This document shows positions 63,421-64,000 of a stretch of 64,000 nucleotides of DNA, in pieces. How positions within the stretch are numbered: position 1 is the first letter of the stretch; each line of letters starts with the position of its first letter. The stretch covers positions 62,001 through 126,000 of the forward strand of contig CAXBJB010000002.1 of assembly GCA_963976055.1 (NCBI GenBank). Direction: 5' to 3'. The position numbers and the translations under genes are program-made. Source of the stretch: UBA1479 sp963976055. GTDB lineage: Bacteria > Pseudomonadota > Alphaproteobacteria > Rhodospirillales > Casp-alpha2. The notes beneath the pieces were generated by a model. The model did no database searches and was not told the DNA's origin. It worked only from the letters and a program-made list of their open reading frames with translations.

Positions 63421-63448
63421 GCAGTCAGGCGTGTTGGACTGTCTATTC
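63415..63448 (+). promoter_or_regulatory. Hairpin at the coaD 3' end
   Basis: GAATAGGCAGTC at 63415-63426 pairs with GACTGTCTATTC at 63437-63448 (one G-T pair), with a 10-base loop. It includes the coaD stop. No T-run follows, so it is a weak terminator or mRNA stabiliser. Confidence 0.4.
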
Positions 63449-63552
63449 ATCTCGGAAAAAACTCTAATCGTTTGATTAATAATAATTAAATTGAAAGTCA
63501 GGCTGGTTTTTTCGGCTCGCTTGATTACTGTTTTGAATCCCTCATTGCCAAT

Positions 63553-63614
63553 TGTCAGGTTTCTGTCAGGTTGTTAACCTGTTTTTAGACACTGTCCACT
63601 TATCTAGTGTCTAA
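63553..63614. promoter_or_regulatory. Cluster of operator-like repeats upstream of the MerR-like gene
   Basis: TGTCAGGTT occurs at 63553-63561 and 63564-63572 (period 11, one helical turn). CAGGTT-GTT-AACCTG at 63567-63581 is a palindrome. TTAGACACT at 63585-63593 and AGTGTCTAA at 63606-63614 are perfect inverted arms with a 12-base spacer. All lie in an AT-rich stretch just before the regulator start, fitting autoregulation. Confidence 0.55.
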
Positions 63615-63646
63615 GAAGAGAAAGACGCTTTCATGGGGGTGAGGGT

Positions 63647-64000
63647 ATGGTGACCAGCAAGGAGTTGATGGAACGGACCGGAATTTCCCGTGCCACCATC
63701 AACAACTATATCGCGCTTGGCATTCTTCCGCGGGCGGAACTCCGCCGGCCCGCCGCAGCCGACAGCACCGCCCCGCGCATCGGATATTTCCCCGACAAGG
63801 TTATCGAGATTGTCGAAACAGTGCGCCGCCTGCGCGCCGAGGGCAAATCGATGGATGACATCGTCCTTGTTCTGAAGGGTAGGGAGATCGCCAAGGCGGA
63901 TGCCGTGAAAATGGCGGTCGGAACGTCGGCGTCGGTTGTCTCTCTGGCGGACCACAGCCCGCACCTCGTCCGCCTGACGCTCGACCAGTTCGATTACCCG
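63647..64000 (+). CDS. MerR-type HTH regulator (partial, runs off right edge)
   Basis: An open frame from the ATG at 63647, preceded by a GGGTGAGGG purine tract, runs 118 codons to the right edge. It begins MVTSKELMERTGISRATINNYIALGILPRAE, a MerR-type winged helix, with RIGYFPDKVIEIVETVRRLRAEGKSMDDIVLVLKG, the usual second half of that DNA-binding domain. The effector domain is not visible. The upstream region carries several inverted repeats. Confidence 0.72.
   Translation, partial: MVTSKELMERTGISRATINNYIALGILPRAELRRPAAADSTAPRIGYFPDKVIEIVETVRRLRAEGKSMDDIVLVLKGREIAKADAVKMAVGTSASVVSLADHSPHLVRLTLDQFDYP

Overview
The window is about 64 kb of GC-rich, gene-dense chromosome from a Gram-negative alphaproteobacterium, most likely of the Rhodospirillales/Rhodospirillaceae type. 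Signs of this are the order yajC-secD-secF-NDUFAF3-like followed by an NDUFAF6-like gene, the scpA-scpB-tatABC-serS-surE-pcm-nlpD run, several PAS_5 (PF07310-type) proteins, TRAP transport, and many 4-bp ATGA/GTGA gene overlaps. I saw no rRNA, tRNA, CRISPR array, transposase or integrase. Family assignments come from reading the protein sequences by eye, not from searches.

Layout. 1-5.9 kb: a PilZ-domain fragment, ilvD, a MetE-like protein, and a Zn alcohol dehydrogenase paired with a SAF-domain oxidoreductase. 5.9-7.7 kb: three PAS_5 paralogues. 7.8-14 kb: a TauD-type dioxygenase with a gamma-glutamylcyclotransferase-like protein, then htpX, an exported metallo-hydrolase, tag, xthA, erpA, a GlcG-like protein and a dGTPase-like protein. 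15-25 kb: envelope and housekeeping genes (SPOR protein, nagZ, M50 peptidase, scpAB, tatABC, serS, surE, pcm, NlpD-like lipoprotein). 25-35 kb: a DUF815 ATPase, the Sec accessory operon with an NDUFAF3-like gene, an apparent insert (hypothetical protein, AT-richer nuclease gene, PuuD-like membrane protein), then the NDUFAF6-like gene and a TPR/glycosyltransferase protein. 35-43 kb: trmFO, a pentapeptide-repeat protein, a rhodanese, and an acyl-CoA region with a two-subunit CoA-transferase-like enzyme, an acyl-CoA dehydrogenase and a CaiB-type CoA-transferase, interrupted by an AT-richer orphan gene bounded by strong terminators. 43-48 kb: two lipoproteins, a DUF1223 protein and a CDP-alcohol phosphatidyltransferase. 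48-53.5 kb: a complete catabolic cassette with a GntR/UTRA regulator, TRAP transporter (DctP, DctQ, DctM) and two-subunit aconitase-X. 53.5-64 kb: uvrA, a 34-residue membrane peptide, ssb, a histidine kinase, gyrA, coaD and the start of a MerR-like regulator.

How the genes work together. The best-supported accessory system is the GntR-TRAP-AcnX cassette: an organic acid or amino-acid derivative is imported and then dehydrated, most plausibly a cis-3-hydroxyproline-like substrate, under a local repressor whose likely operator overlaps the promoter. The tatABC, yajC-secDF and surE-pcm-nlpD groups serve protein export and the envelope. The NDUFAF3-like and NDUFAF6-like genes suggest a respiratory complex I assembly module linked to the Sec accessory genes.

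Most of the window is ordinary core genome. No clearly new multi-gene system is proven. The points most worth following are the three PAS_5 paralogues, the insert splitting the complex I assembly pair, the CoA-transferase-like pair that seems to lack the catalytic glutamate, the large coiled-coil lipoprotein in an AT-richer patch, the small membrane peptide beside a perfect palindrome, and the operator-like repeats before the terminal MerR-like gene.
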